The position numbers were made by a program, and so were the translations under genes. The notes beneath the pieces are model-generated. The model did no database searches. It worked only from the letters and a program-made list of their open reading frames with translations, and was not told the DNA's origin. Of a stretch of DNA of 64,000 nt, positions 1-12,000 are shown piece by piece; the stretch's first letter is position 1, and every line of letters begins with the position of its first letter. The stretch lies in contig OZ242263.1 in assembly GCA_965207125.1 (NCBI GenBank), positions 682,001 to 746,000 on the forward strand, given 5' to 3'. This DNA comes from G965207125 sp965207125. GTDB taxonomy: Bacteria; Pseudomonadota; Alphaproteobacteria; Puniceispirillales; UBA1172.

Positions 1-14
1 CTCCCATGACAGCA

Positions 15-3000
15 TTAGATGATATCGGTCTCTCCGCCGCCTAATTCAAAGCTGGTTGGTTGCAGGTCATCGTCAAGCTGCTCACTAAGCGTCTCATAAA
101 TGGGGGGGTCTAGGGGCTCTTCGCTCGCCCGCTCGCTTGCTCCGTTAGTACCTCCAGGATCAACAACCTTAAAACCAATGCTCCCCTCGCCAAAAAGACG
201 CGGCAAGACTTCATCCAGACTCTCGAATGCTGCGTGGGTGAAGTCAAAGTTCTCAGCATTACCCGCCCCGCCCAGAATCTCAATCAAATCGTCAAGACCA
301 AGACGCTCATCGAAAGTGATCTGGACCACAGGGCTAGAAATCCGCCCGCCGCCGAAAGATGTTCCTTCCTTAAAGTGCAGCAACACGCCGTCAAAATAGA
401 AAGCGCCAGCCTCATCAGTTCCCCACTGCATGGTGACGATAAAGGCATCATCAGCGGTTAAATCTTCACCGTCCGCGCCATTGAGGCTTTTTAGAAACGC
501 TGTCAGACTATCGAAATTACCCTCTACAACGAATGTTAATTTATCTTGTCCGCGCTTAAAACCCACAATCTCATCACCGCCATCACTGCCAACACCATCA
601 TAATCGAAAGCATAAAGCACTTCATCGGCGCCTGCGTCTACTTCTACGTTATTGACTGTGGTGTGGGTAAGAATAATCTCATCATCGCCCGCGCCGCCAT
701 CTATTTGATCATCACTCGTGCCGCCAGTGATGATATCACTGCCATCTCCCGCCTCTATCTTCTGCGGGACTATTTCAGTAGAAAGATCTATCAATTTATC
801 TTCGGCCGGCGGGGTCTCATCCACAAAAACCTCTCGCGAGGTGATCTGGAGGGTTTGCTCCTCAAGGTCGACCACTCCATCTGAAAATGTGAAGGACAGC
901 GGGTTGCTTTGTGATGTAGAAGGGTCGCTAACTGATGGCTCATAGGTTATGAGCCCGTTGTTAATATCCGCCTGGGTGAAGGTATCACCGTTATTGAGTT
1001 GAGTCCCACTCTTCAATAGCCTGCCTGCATCCGGCAGAGTGGTAATGGTGTATACTAGCAATGTTGGGTCAGATTCATTTCCAGAGGTAACCTCCAGCAT
1101 TGTCTCATCAATAGTGATACTCGTCTCATCGGGATTATAAGTGAGGCTGTTACGCTGAATTTCAGGTGTGTCCTGCACCGTGATGGTAAATGTCGTCTCG
1201 GCCGTCCCGCCATTACCGTCATTCGCTACGATTTTGATTATGTGTTCGCCAATTTGACTCAGCGTGCCAGTGATTTGTCCGGGAGTGACTGGATCGTCAT
1301 AAGTAAGCCCGATCGTGCTCAACGGTGTGCCATCATCGAGCGTCACCGTAAAAGTTAATTCATCGCCGTCGATATCAGTAAAAAAGGCGATTGGATCAAT
1401 CGGTTTAATCGTTTCATCTATTTCACCTCTTATATTGAGGGGAGGTGTACTAACCTCAGGGGCATCATTGACGCCAGTAACCGTAATTGTCACCTCAAAG
1501 GTCGCACCCCCGGCCCTGAAGGTGAAGGTTTCAGTGGCCGTTTGCTGCTCCGCTAACGCCTCCGCCCTTTCATCTAGCGTGTAAACCCACTCGCCACTGC
1601 TCACATCAAACGTCATCACGCCGTATGTGCCTGTGCTCATTCCCGGGCTATCAGTGATTTCTTTGGATACAAGCGTGATCGTATTACCGGGGGCCGTGAG
1701 TGTTCCCGTGTTATCATCGCCGGGAGCACCACCTTCGGTCACCGAGCCTGTTTCATCACCAGAGATTGTTTGGGGCGCGATCACAATGTCAAACTCCGTC
1801 TCTGCGGAAGATTCGCCTGCGCTGTCGGTCGCCACAATCTTTATCTTGTAAGTGCCGGTGGCCCTCGGGCTACCAGAGAGAATATGGGTTTCAGTGTTAT
1901 AAGTAAGACCGGTGTCTCCCAAAGTAATCGTGGAACCATTAGTCGCCAAAACGACCTCTATGCCATTGTCGGTATTATCGTCGGTGCCATCAAACGTCAC
2001 CGTTAACGCCAGAGTCAAAGTATCATTCTCGTCAACATCAGTGAAAGCATCGCCCAGATTAATCTCCGCAATCGGCTGGTTGATCGTCCCTGTTTTATTC
2101 GTGATAGCCGTGCCAACCACAGGGGCATCATTGACGCCAGTAACCGTGACCGTCACCTCAAAGGTCGCACCCCCGGCCCTAAAGGTGAAGGTTTCAGTGG
2201 CCGTTTGCTGATCACCTAACGCCTCCGCCCTATCATCTAGTGTGTAAGTCCAAGTCGTCCCATCAAGCGTCATCACGCCGTATGTGCCTGTGCTCATTCC
2301 CGGGCTATCAGTGGTTTCTTTGGATACAAGCGTGATTACAGTGCCGGAGGCCGTGAGCGTTCCCGTGTTATCATCACCGGGAGCACCGCCTTCGGTCACC
2401 GAGCCTGTGTCATCACCAGAGATTGTTTGGGGCGCGATCACAATGTCAAACTCCGTCTCTGCGGAGGATTCGCCAGCGCTGTCGGTCGCCACAATCTTTA
2501 TCTTGTAAGTGCCGGTGGCCCTCGGACTACCAGAGAGAATATTGGTTTCAGTGTTATAAGTAAGACCGGTGTCTCCCAAAGTAATCGTGGAACCATTAGT
2601 CGCCAAAACGACCTCTATGCCATTGTCGGTATTATCGTCGGTGCCATCAAACGTCACCGTTAACGCCAGAGTCAAAGTATCATTCTCGTCAGCATCAGTG
2701 AAAGCATCGCCCAGATTAATCTCCGCAATCGGCTGGTTGATCGTCCCTGTTTTATTCGTAATAGCCGTGCCAACCACAGGAGCATCATTGGCGCCAGTAA
2801 CCGTGATCGTCACCTCAAAGGTCGCACCCCCGGCACTAAAGGTGAAGGTTTCAGTGGCCGTTTGCAGATCACCTAACGCCTCCGCCCTTTCATCTAGCGT
2901 GTAAGTCCAAGTCGTCCCATCAAACGTCATCACGCCGTATGTGCCTGTGCTCGTGCCCGGGCTATCAGTGGCTTCTTTGGATATAAGCGTGATCGTACTA

Positions 3001-6000
3001 CCGGGGGCCGTGAGTTCTCCCGTGTTATCATCGCCGGGAGCACCGCCTTCGGTCACCGAGCCTGTGTCATCACCAGAGATTGTTTGGGACGTGATCACAA
3101 TGTCAAACTCCGTCTCTGCGGAGGATTCGCCAGCGCTGTCGGTCGCCACAATCTTTATCTTGTAAGTGCCCACAGCACTCGGGCTACCAGAAAGAATATT
3201 GGTTTCAGTGTTATAAGTAAGACCGGTGTCTCCCAAAGTGGTCGTGGAACCATTAGTCGTCAAAACGACCTCTATGCCATTGTCGGTATTATCGTCGGTG
3301 CCATCAAACGTCACCGTTAACGCCAGAGTCAAAGTATCATTCTCGTCAGCATCAGTGAAAGCATCGCCCAGATTTATCTCCGCAATCGGCTGGTTGATCG
3401 TCCCTGTTTTATTCGTGATAGCCGTGCCAACCACTGGGGCATCATTGACGCCAGTAATCGTGATGGTCACAATGAAGGGTTCCCCTCCAGTGGTAAAGGT
3501 GAAACTTTCAGTGGCCGTCTGCCCGTCCGCTAACGCCTCCGCCCTGTCATCTAGTGTGTAAGCCCAAGTCGTCCCATCAAACGCCATCACGCCGTATGTG
3601 CCTGTGCTTGTGCCCGGGCTATCAGTAATCTCTTTAGATACAAGCGTGATCGTACTACCGGGGGCCGTGAGTTCTCCCGTGTTATCATCGCCAGGAGCAC
3701 CACCTTCGGTCACCGAGCCTGTTTCATCACCAGAGATTGTTTGGTGCGCGATCACAATGTCAAACTCCGTCTCTGCGGAGGATTCGCCAGCGCTGTCGGT
3801 CGCCACAATCTTTATCTTGTAAGTGCCCACAGCACTCGGACTACCAGAGAGAATATGGGTTTCAGTGTTATAAGTAAGACCGGTGTCTCCCAAAGTGGTC
3901 GTGGAGCCATTAGTCGCCAAAACGACCTCTATGCCATTGTCGGTATTATCGTCAGTGCCATCAAACGTCACCGTTAACGCCAGAGTCAAAGTATCATTCT
4001 CGTCAGCATCAGTGAAAGCATCGCTCAGATTAATCTCCGCAATCGGCTGGTTGATCGTCCCTGTTTTATTCGTGATAGCCGTGACAACCACAGGGGCATC
4101 ATTGACGCCAGTAACCGTGATGGTCACAACGAAGGGTTCCCCTCCAGTGCTAAAGGTGAAGGTTTCAGTGGCCGTTTGCTGATCACCTAACGCCTCCGCC
4201 CTGTCATCTAGTGTGTAAGTCCAAGTCGTTCCATCAAACGCCATCACGCCGTATGTGCCTGTGCTCATGCCCGGGCTATCAGTGGTTTCTTTGGATACAA
4301 GCGTGATCGTACTACCGGGGGCCGTGAGTTCTCCCGTGTTATCATCGCCAGGAGCACCACCTTCGGTCACCGAGCCTGTTTCATCACCAGAGATTGTTTG
4401 GTGCACGATCACAATGTCAAATTCCGTCTCTGCGGAAGATTCGCCAGCGCTGTCGGTCGCCACGATCTTTATCGTGTAAGTGCCGGTGGTACTCGGACTA
4501 CCAGAGAGAATATTGGTTTCAGTGTTATAAGTAAGACCGGTGTCTCCAAAAGTAATCGTGGAGCCATTAGTCGTCAAAACGACCTCTATGCCATTATCGG
4601 TATTATCGTCGGTGCCATCAAACGTCACCGTTAACGCCAGAGTCAAAGTATCATTCTCGTCAACATCAGTGAAAGCATCGCTCAGATTAATCTCCGCAAT
4701 TGGCAGGTTGATCGTCCCTGTTTTATTCGTAATAGCGGTGCCAACCACAGGGACATCATTCACGCCAGTAACCGTAATCGTTACCTCAAAAGTCGCACCC
4801 CCGGCCCTAAAGGTGAAAGTTTCTGTTTCTATCTGCCCTTCGTTCAGTGCTTGCGTTTTACCCCCTTGCTCTGGCGTTACAGCCAGCGTGTACGTCCAAG
4901 AGCTCCCATCAAACATCATCGTGCCGTATGTGCCAACGCCATCGCCCTCAAGCTCGATGGCTGGAAGGGTTGGTGGGTTATCAATGTCCGTAACTTCGAG
5001 CACTCCTGTGGCGGTGAGGGGGCCATCTTCGGTAACCGAACCCGCGCCAGCTCTATCTTCAGAGCCAGGAATACCGATTACCGGCGGAGTATCAGCCACG
5101 ACTTCAAGGTTAAATGAAGAGCTAACCGTCCCACCGTTGCTATCATCAGCCATGACAGTGACCGTATAAGTACCGGTGTCCGCCAGCGTAATACCAAGCA
5201 TCTTGCTTGCATTAGGATCGGAAATAATATTAATGCTACCGTTAAAGACGATCTCAGTTCCAGCGAGTTCCACCGCGACCGACAGGGTCAATGTATCCCC
5301 TGTATCAATGTCAGTGAAAAGAGTGCTCAGATCGATAACCTTCTCTTGACCTTCCACTCCGATTTGAGGCTCAATAGCGGTCGCCACCACAGGGGCATCA
5401 TTGACGCCAGTAACCGTAATTGTCACGTCGTGGGTGTCCTCCCCGGCGGCAAAAGTGAATACCTCATCTACTGTTTGTCCGGCTGCCAAATTTTGCGTTG
5501 CCTCATTAGCGTTACCCAATACGTAAACCCATTCGCTACTGCTCGCATCAAACCTCATACTGCCGTATAGAGTGCTGCCACTCCCATCAGGACTGAGTAA
5601 GACGCCATTGCCGCCTTGAAGGGCGATGGTGAGACCCTCGGATGCAGTGAGCATCCCACGGACGGAACTGCTAGATTGATCATCTTCGGTAACCGAACCC
5701 GTGGCAGTACCTGTGATTTCGTGCTCCGTAACAGTAATGGTAAATGTTAAAGCATCGGCGGCGTTTGCGGTGCCATCACTAGCCACGGCTCTAACCATGA
5801 AATCACCGCTTGTATCAGGGGCGCCAGTGATTCTTCCGCTGCTACCGTCATAAGTAAGCCCGATCGTGTCCAACGCCGCACCATCACTAAACGTCACCGT
5901 TAAGGTCAACTCATCATTCGTGTCTTGATCAGTGAAAAAACTACGCAGATCGACCGTTTCAATACTCAGGCCTTTCGTCACGGTTTCATTAGGGGGCTCG

Positions 6001-9000
6001 GCATTAGACAAAAGCACAGGGTCATCATTCGCACCGGTAATCGTGATCTCTACATCGAAGTTCTCCGCACCCAAAGCGGTAAAGGTGAAGGTTTCAGTTA
6101 ATTCCTCACCGTCCCCCAATCCCTGCACCATCGTATGATTGTTATCCAGCGTATACGTCCAGACGCCAATAGCCTCAACGAAAGCCATCATGCCGTATTG
6201 GCCAGCGAGAATGCCTGTGTTGGTATTAGCGCCATCAAGCACGATGGGTGGGGTTGGGTCGCCGTCCGGGTCGCTGATGGCGATCCTCCCTTCGGCGGTG
6301 GGAGTACCATCTTCCATAACCGCGCCAACACCAGAGGTAAGAGCGTTATCAGAAGCATCTCTGATTATAGGCGGCATATCAGTCCTGATAAAAATGCTAA
6401 ATGTCGACTCAGCCGTCACCGGCCTTTCGCCACCGTTGCCGTCGTCTTCCATAGAGCCATCCGTCGCTATGACCGTGATCCTGTAACGGCCAGTGATTGT
6501 CGGCGTGCCGATGATTCTGCTGACAGATTCACCGGTGGTGGAGTCGGTGGTTTCGTGAGTAAGCCCGATATCACTCAACCTCTCCACGACGTTGCTACCA
6601 AGCTCGCGCACCTCAAACGATAGACTCAATTCATCACCGTCAACGTCAGTGAAAAGACCACTCAGATTAATCGGCGTGATCTCCTTACTCACCTGAACGT
6701 TTTGATCCTTGATAGATACAGGGGTGTCGTCATCGATCATCGTAACCCTAGGGGCATCATTCTCCCCATGAACCGTAATCACCACCGTAAAGCGACCACT
6801 ACCGGTGGCAAAACTGAAACTGTCCTCTCCCTCTTCCCCAGCAGCCAACGCTTGTGTATCCACATCTGTGTTATCCAGCGTGTACGTCCAAATCGTCCCA
6901 TCAAACGTCATCACGCCGTATGTGCCTTCGACGCTGCCCGTATCGCCATTGCTAGGGTCTACAAGCGTGATGAGTAGAGCGCCGGCCGTGAGCGTTCCTG
7001 TGTCGGAGTTATTGGCGGGATCATCTTCGGTAACCTCGCCTGTTGCATCACCATCTATGGACTGCGCCTCAGCCTCAAGGGTAAATGTCGAGGTCGCTGT
7101 CAAGCCGCTACCACCCGGGCGGTCACTCGCTGTGACAATAACCGTGTAAGTGCCCTCGCTAGGCGGCGTGATGGAGAGTATATCGTTAGTATAACTATGC
7201 GTGACCGTACTCGTGACATCGGTATTATTACGCATCACCACGAATGTCAGTCTTAATGTGTCGCCTGTATCAGGGTCGCTGAAAAGATTAGCCAGATTAA
7301 TACGGCTCTCTTGGCCTTCTGTTCCACTTTGAGACTCAATAGCGTCCGCCACCACAGGGGCATCATTCGCGCCGCTAACCGTGATGGTCACAGTGTAGGA
7401 AGAAGTCCCGGCACTAAAGGTGAAGATATCTTCTGCGGTGGCATTCTCAGCCAGTTTATTCGTCTCAAGATTGTTGTTATCCAGCGTGTACGTCCATTGG
7501 CCGCGGCGCGCATCAAACCTCATCTGGCCGTATGTGCCATCAGCGCGGCCCAAGTTATTGCCCCCATCAAGCCTGATGATTTGACCAAGGGCACTGAGCG
7601 TTCCTCTGGCGGAGTTATTGACGGCATCATCTTCGGTAACCGAACCCACATTATCACCACTGATTTCTTGAGCCGCAACCACAAAGTCAAATGTTGCAGC
7701 ATCAGATTCCAATCTGTTGCTACCGCTGGTGCCGCTGTCTGTCGCCCCGACCTTGATCGTGTAAGTGCTAGCGGTGAGGGAGGAAAGTAGATCGCCTGTT
7801 ATACCTGTTCCAGCGGTATAGGACAGACCGATTGTGCTTAGGGCTGAACCATCATCAAGTGTCACCACGAAGGCCAACACATCACCGGTATCAGGGTCGC
7901 TGAAAAGACTATTTAGTTCCGTATCCGTGATGGTTTCGATCGTTTGACCTACCGTCCCACGTTTACCACTGAGAGACGTGCCAGACAGCACAGGAGCATC
8001 ATTCGCCCCAGCCACCGTGATGGTCACATCGAAGCTAGTGCCTGTGGCCGTAAAAGTGAATACATCCATCCCTGGCGTATCTTTGAGCGCATTCGTATCC
8101 GCATCTGTGTTATCCAGTGTGTAAGTCCAAGTGTTATTACTTGGATCAAACGTCATCGTGCCATATGTGCCTTCGACACCGCTATTGCTAGGGTTATCAC
8201 TATTGTTATGGTCTACAAGCGTGATGGTTAGACTAGAGACTAGTGTAAGACTTCCCGTAGCAGTGTCGACGTTACTATCTTCAAGCACCACACCAGTGTT
8301 ATCACCTAGGATTGGCTGTGCTTCAATCTCAATTAACAAAGTCTTGTCTAATGTAAACCTCTCCTCGGTCACTGTCACCTGAGCCGTGTAAGTGCCAACG
8401 GCCGTCGGTATACCCGTGATCGTACCATCGTCGGAGTCAAACATCAGATCAGAGGCGGGATCTCCAGAGGGAGTAAAGATTTCAACATTGATATTCAATG
8501 CATCGCCGTCAGGATCAAAGGCAATTGTGCTCAGATCAATACTGACCGCCTCACCCACCGTCCCCGTTAGATCAACATCGAAATCTAGGTTAGCCACAGG
8601 AATATTATTTCTTCCAATCACCGTGATTTCTAAAACAAAATCCTCCGAGTTACCAGCAGTAAGGGTGAAGCGTTCAGCTGCTTTTTCACCATCCCTCAAC
8701 GCTATTGTTTCCGGGTCATTGTTATTTTGCACATAGTTCCAGTTGAATTTACTCGAATCACCCTGCATCCGGACAACCGTTAGCGTGCCGTATATACCAG
8801 TCAAAGAACGGGCATCGCTGTCAACAAACATAATCTCGGGTAGTTGCTCCGCCGGAACATCAGGGTCCACAACAGTGAGCACTCCGGCAATGAAATAGCC
8901 GGAATCGGGATCTACCTCAGCCCTGGTATCGCCAGTGATGACCGTTTGGGTGAAATCAGGATGAAATCCATCTTTGTAAGCGTTAAAAAACGAATTAGCG

Positions 9001-12000
9001 CCTCTGAAAAGCAATGACTCATCGGCATCATGCAAGAAGTTGTATCTCGGCTCAGGATTGCTTCCGGCAGTAAAGCTCGTCATTGCTAACGCATCCTGAA
9101 TCGTGATTGTGTTACCGCTAGACAAAGTAATGATAAAATCTGTAACCGGGCCGGGAGTCAGTACAATAACAGGAACCCCTCCTCTTGGAGGAACCTCTCC
9201 GACTTCTCCCCCTCTATTCACCTGTATTTTAACAATAGACTCGATGACAACGTTCTCATCAAAGATGATTGAACTCTTATCCCAAGGGTCATGAATTATG
9301 ACTGAGGAGGCGTCCGCCTTGATGAAAAACTCATCGTTACCGAGACCTTGTTGTATGGTTGGACTGGCGGCTACACCACCCGACAGGGCCGTCGCCACGA
9401 CCGCCGTATTAATTTCCGCCGCATCTTTGCCATCAGCAATCCTGATGTTAACCAGCGCTCGCGCTGCAACAGCCCCCACGCTCCCATCATCATCAAGAAA
9501 GGTCTTGATGTCCGCCAACGTTGCTCCACCAAGCTTCAGCACAAACTTAATCGTGCGCCCGCTTACCTCTATGCTTTCAACGCCGTTACCATCTGAGCCG
9601 CCATCGATTTCAAATTCAACCTTGATATTGTTACCACCTACGCCAGCAGTTTTTGCAGTAATGATCAGGTCACGGTCTCCAGCGACATTAGCAACTTCAG
9701 AGTCTTGAACATCACCGAATACAATGCTCGCCGTCCTCCCCTCGCGAGTAGAACCACCCGACAGGGCCGTCGCCTCGATCGACACATTGATCTGCGCCCC
9801 CTGCATGCCATCGGCAATCGTGAGATCAATCAACTCTCGCGCCGCAGTAGGACCCGGGTCCGTCCTCTCGACAAAAAAAGCCTTGATCTGTGCGAAACTC
9901 GCCCCACCAGACAGCAGCACAAATTTAATCGCCTTGTTGGTTACCGTTATGTCATCAACACCTGAACCAGAATTAGAAGTACTGATTTCAAATTCAACCG
10001 TGATGTTGTTACCAACTGCGCCGACAGTTTTTGCGGTAATGATCAGACCCTGATTACCCCCATCAACAACCTCCGAGTCCCTTCCACCTTTGAATGCAAT
10101 ACTCGCCACCGCCTGCGCGTTTGGGGGAGTATTGCCGTCAATAACCACCCGAGATGGCGTCTTATCGTTTAGTGCAGCTAGAGATACATTAGCTGCTCCT
10201 CCACGGGAGCCATCATCATTTTCCCTGTACCAACCCTCAGCGAGGCCGCCACCGGAGGGAAAGTAACTAATAATCTGGAGAGCATCTCTAACAATAATGG
10301 TAAATGCCGTCGTACCCTCCAGACCGCCTTCGTCTGTCGCCGTGACCCTGATCGTGTATGTGCCGGCGGAAACCGGTGCTTCATTGACAATGTTTCTAGC
10401 GATAACCGTGCCTCCGAGGTCTACCTCTTGGTTGAATACAAGCCCGACCGTGGTCAACGCCGCGCCATCACCAAGCGTCACCGTCACCGTCAAGTTACCA
10501 CCTTCAGGGTCTCTGAAAAGATCGAGTAGATCGATATCGATAGGATTACCTGCCTTCACAACGAGATCATCGACATCAACATTAATCCTAGGCGCGTCAT
10601 CCACCCCGATCACCGTGACAAGCACTGCAAAGTCCCTCGCGCCTTCGGCTCTAAGGATGAATTCGTCTTCTCCTGTCTCCCCGTCACCCAACGCCAGCGT
10701 GTCCGGGTCCTCATTATCAAGCGTGTACACCCAAGTGCCGCCGGGGGGCGGGCCAGCGATCGGCGTAAAAGTCAACGTACCGTATGTGCCCTTAAGAGAC
10801 ATCGTCGGGCCGACCTCTTGCACATTCGTGCCGTCATGACCTTCATTTGTAAGCACGACACCTGGAAGTTGCGTTAAATCCAGTTCATCTTCGTCATTAA
10901 CTGTGACTATCCCCGTAGCGGTTTTGGCGGCATCGTCACCGGCCGTCAGCGCCGGCGTATTATCCACCCCATTGATCACTGGCGGAGGATCCTTGATAAC
11001 CCTGATGGTTACAATAAAGTCACTCGCGCCACTAGCCCTAAAGGTGAAGGTTTCATTTACCTTATCACCCCCAGCCAGAGCCTGCGTATCCGGGTCGTCG
11101 TTATCCACCGTGTAAGTCCAAGTCCTCCCATCAAACGTCATCGTGCCGTATGTACCAGCACCACTAACAAGCGTGATGGTTGGAAATGTTGCCGGGTGCG
11201 GGCTATCACCGTCAGTAATCACGATCACTCCCGCGGCGGTGCCTTGTTGATCGTTATCGGCAACAGCCGTGTTTTCACTGGCCCCTCTGATTACCGGACG
11301 ATGATTATCATTAGCAGTACCAGAAACAGACCTTGCAACAAGCACCGAGAGCGTCTCGCCCTGATCGTTAGTCGCCGTAACATCGAACCCGTACCACTCT
11401 CGATACTTAAACGTGCCACTGATACGCGTGGTGACGGGGTCATAGGTAAGCCCGATGGCCTCCTCCAATGTCTGACTGGGATCCGTACTATCATACACCT
11501 TCACATTATTGGGAGAATCATTTATAAGATCCGTTACAGTATCCGCAACGTACACTACGAACGTTATGCTTATATCATTATCAGGGTCAGAGAATAGATC
11601 TTTTAGAGTGACCTCCGACCTGTCGGAAAGCGGATCACCTAGCGGGGTTGTGGTATTGAGGTAAAAACTCTCGGCCTTAAAGCTATTCCCAAGATTGGAC
11701 AGCACAAATGGGTCATTTTCACCCGTTATCGTGAGGGTTAAATCGAATTCAACTCCCCCGGCGGCAAAGGTGAAGACGTCAGTGTATGTAAAACCCTCAA
11801 TAAAAAGGTCAGGCGCAGCCCTAATTGGGTTGGGGCGCACTGCGTAAGACCAAGTCGAATCTGCCGGGTCAAATGTCAATCTGCCGTATGTGGTTAGTAT
11901 GAGTATCTTACCATCAGCTATATCCCTCCTCTCATCAAAATTGGTACTTTCTACAAACGTGATGGAATCGATAGTACCCGTAACACTGAGCGTTCCCGTG

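Noticed and set aside
1462..4752. Possible CRISPR array because of regular repeats
   Set aside because: The repeats are 657 bp, contiguous and coding. There are no spacers and no cas genes.
4540..5169. Plus-strand 209-codon frame opposite the giant adhesin
   Set aside because: It is an antisense shadow of the repetitive minus-strand gene. Similar frames recur every 657 bp because the repeats do.
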